A DNA stretch of 37,441 nt, from assembly GCA_963814975.1 (NCBI GenBank), contig CAWFFB010000019.1:1-37441 (forward strand), read 5' to 3'. Below the pieces are notes generated by a model. The model was not told the origin of the DNA. It saw nothing but the letters and a program-made list of their open reading frames with translations, and did not search any database. Below, in pieces: positions 36,108 through 37,441 of the stretch (positions within the stretch are counted from its first letter, which is position 1; each line of letters begins with the position of its first letter). Source of the DNA: CAVUXJ01 sp963814975. Its GTDB lineage: Bacteria > Acidobacteriota > Vicinamibacteria > Vicinamibacterales > CAVVIG01. The position numbers and the translations under genes are program-made.

Positions 36108-37441
36108 ATGATTCGAATCCGGGGACTGATTCAGCAAGCAGCGTACTTGCAGCCGCGGTGTTCTTCGCGGTAACACTGTCGTCGCAGCACTGTCGGCACA
36201 AAGTCCCCTCGAGGCCGCGACCGCTCATCGCGCGACGGTCAACAAATATTGCATCGGCTGTCATGGCGGGTCTACGGCAGTTGCTGGGCTGCAGCTGGAC
36301 AAGCTGGACGCCGCCAATTGCGAGACCAACGGCGCAACGTGGGAGAAGCTGGCGCGCAAGCTGCGCAACCGCGAGATGCCGCCTGCCGGGATGCCGAGGC
36401 CCGATGAGGCCACCTACGACGCGCTCGTCAGGTACATCGAGACCGGGCGCGATCGCCTGGCAGAGACCAAGCCCAATCCCGGACGACCCACGCTCCATCG
36501 GCTCAACCGAACGGAATACAGGAATGCCGTTCGTGATTTGCTGGCGCTGGAGATCGATGTCGCTGAGCGGTTGCCGGTCGACGAAATCGGCCACGGCTTC
36601 GACAACATCGCAGATGTGTTGCAGGTATCGCCCGTCTTGATCGAACGGTACATGTCGGTAGCACGGAGGATCAGTCGGACCGCGGTGGGCGATACCACCA
36701 TCCCCGTGGCCTATAGGACATATAACGTTTCATCACGGCCTGATTCAGATCGATCGTGTGAGCGAAGGCGCGCCGGTCGGCTCGCGTGGCGGCTTCGATC
36801 GTGCGCCACTTGTTCCCGGTATCGGCGAATACGAGATTTCCGTCACGTTGCAACGGAAGGAGAGACGACGAATATCTGGGCTTCGAGCGGGATCGCAGGC
36901 TCGATCTCAGACTCGATGATCAAAGGCTCAAGCTATTCACCGTTCGTCCAGCCCCAAGAAGATCGTGCTCGGCGGTGGCACGCCTCCCGATGCGAATCTG
37001 AAAGTCCGCATGCAGATGGAGGCGGGCAGCCCGAGAGCTCGCCGCGACATTTCTGAAGGATACGCTGATCCAGGAAGGCATCATCGAACGGGTCCGTAGC
37101 GACGAGGTGCAGAATTTATTTCGAAGGCGTCGGCAGCATTACCGTTGCAGGTCCGTTCAACGTGCAGGGGCCGGGCGAGACCATCAGCCGCGAGAGGATT
37201 TTCATCTGTCATCAGGCCACGACCGCCGAAGAAAAGGCGTGCGCGAGAAAAATCCTGTCCAACCTCGCTCGCCGTGCCTATCGGCGGCCGGTCGTAGGCC
37301 GATGATATGCCGGCGTTGCTCGCGCTCTACGAAACGGGCGCGCAGGACGGCGGCTTCGAGTCGGCATCAGGCTGGCGTTGCAGAAGATTCTCGTGTCGCC
37401 CGCCTTCCTCTTCCGCGCGGAAGTCGATCCGCCCCGCGCGG
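36108..37441 (+). pseudogene. DUF1587/DUF1592-family cytochrome-like protein, frameshifted and cut by the window edge
   Basis: Start of a large exported protein of the planctomycete/acidobacterial 'DUF1592' type, normally about 750-850 residues. After the ATG at 36108 the signal region needs one frame change near 36170. The mature part has a haem site, NKYCIGCHGGSTAVAGLQLD, the PSCyt-like stretch KLARKLRNREMPPAGMPRPD, the DUF1587 block HRLNRTEYRNAVRDLLALEI with GFDNIADVLQVSPVLIERYM, then EYEISVTLQRK and a DUF1595-like stretch CARKILSNLARRAYRRPV near the right edge. Frame changes occur near 36735, 36855, 37025, 37115 and 37300. Function is unknown; such proteins are thought to be secreted haem proteins acting with polymer breakdown or respiration. 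The C-terminal part is outside the window. Confidence 0.8.

Overview
The window looks like chromosomal DNA of a high-GC soil-type Acidobacteriota, most likely Vicinamibacteria/Vicinamibacterales. This is inferred from the gene families: a DUF6152 protein, two secreted 'P-D-G-(K/R)-P-D-L' proteins, several quinoprotein dehydrogenases, a DUF1587/1592-type cytochrome-like protein and many soluble hybrid histidine kinases. I see no rRNA, tRNA, CRISPR, IS element or phage gene.

Layout. 1-1180 (-): membrane histidine kinase running off the left edge, frameshifted and internally deleted. 1267-2557 (-): MFS transporter. 2696-3893 (-): secreted NHL beta-propeller. 4139-6862 (+): small cytochrome c followed by a badly frameshifted PQQ dehydrogenase. 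6979-8963 (-): hybrid kinase. 9298-11294 (-): secreted GSDH-type beta-propeller with Ig-like domains. 11587-14218: two divergent transcription units with two related secreted proteins and DUF6152. 14317-15001 (+): Crp/Fnr regulator. 15012-15240 (-): receiver-domain remnant.

15712-25383 (+) is the centre of interest: eight consecutive co-directional two-component genes. They encode an HD-GYP phosphodiesterase with a receiver, a receiver with an in-frame TAA, an 82-residue phosphoacceptor (DHp)-only protein, two single-domain receivers and three large soluble hybrid kinases. Together they carry eleven receiver domains, with c-di-GMP hydrolysis as the only recognisable output. The kinase at 6979-8963 is a close paralogue of the last one.

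25445-29125 (-): small Cys-rich protein, truncated aldo/keto reductase, periplasmic MBL-fold hydrolase and an intact PQQ dehydrogenase. 29329-30330 (+): PepSY-TM protein. 30344-30415: compact AT-rich tandem repeats upstream of a 1-Cys peroxiredoxin and a persulfide dioxygenase-rhodanese fusion (30463-32560, +). These converge on an apbE-nosR pair (32637-35964, -). 36108 to the right edge (+): start of a large DUF1592-family cytochrome-like protein.

Quality caveat. Many genes outside about 11.6-14.2 kb and 15.7-29.3 kb carry single-base frameshifts although the protein sequence on both sides stays conserved. This is more like consensus sequencing error, or very recent decay, than old pseudogenes. 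Where a gene can be reassembled across frames, one entry spans it and the break points are given.
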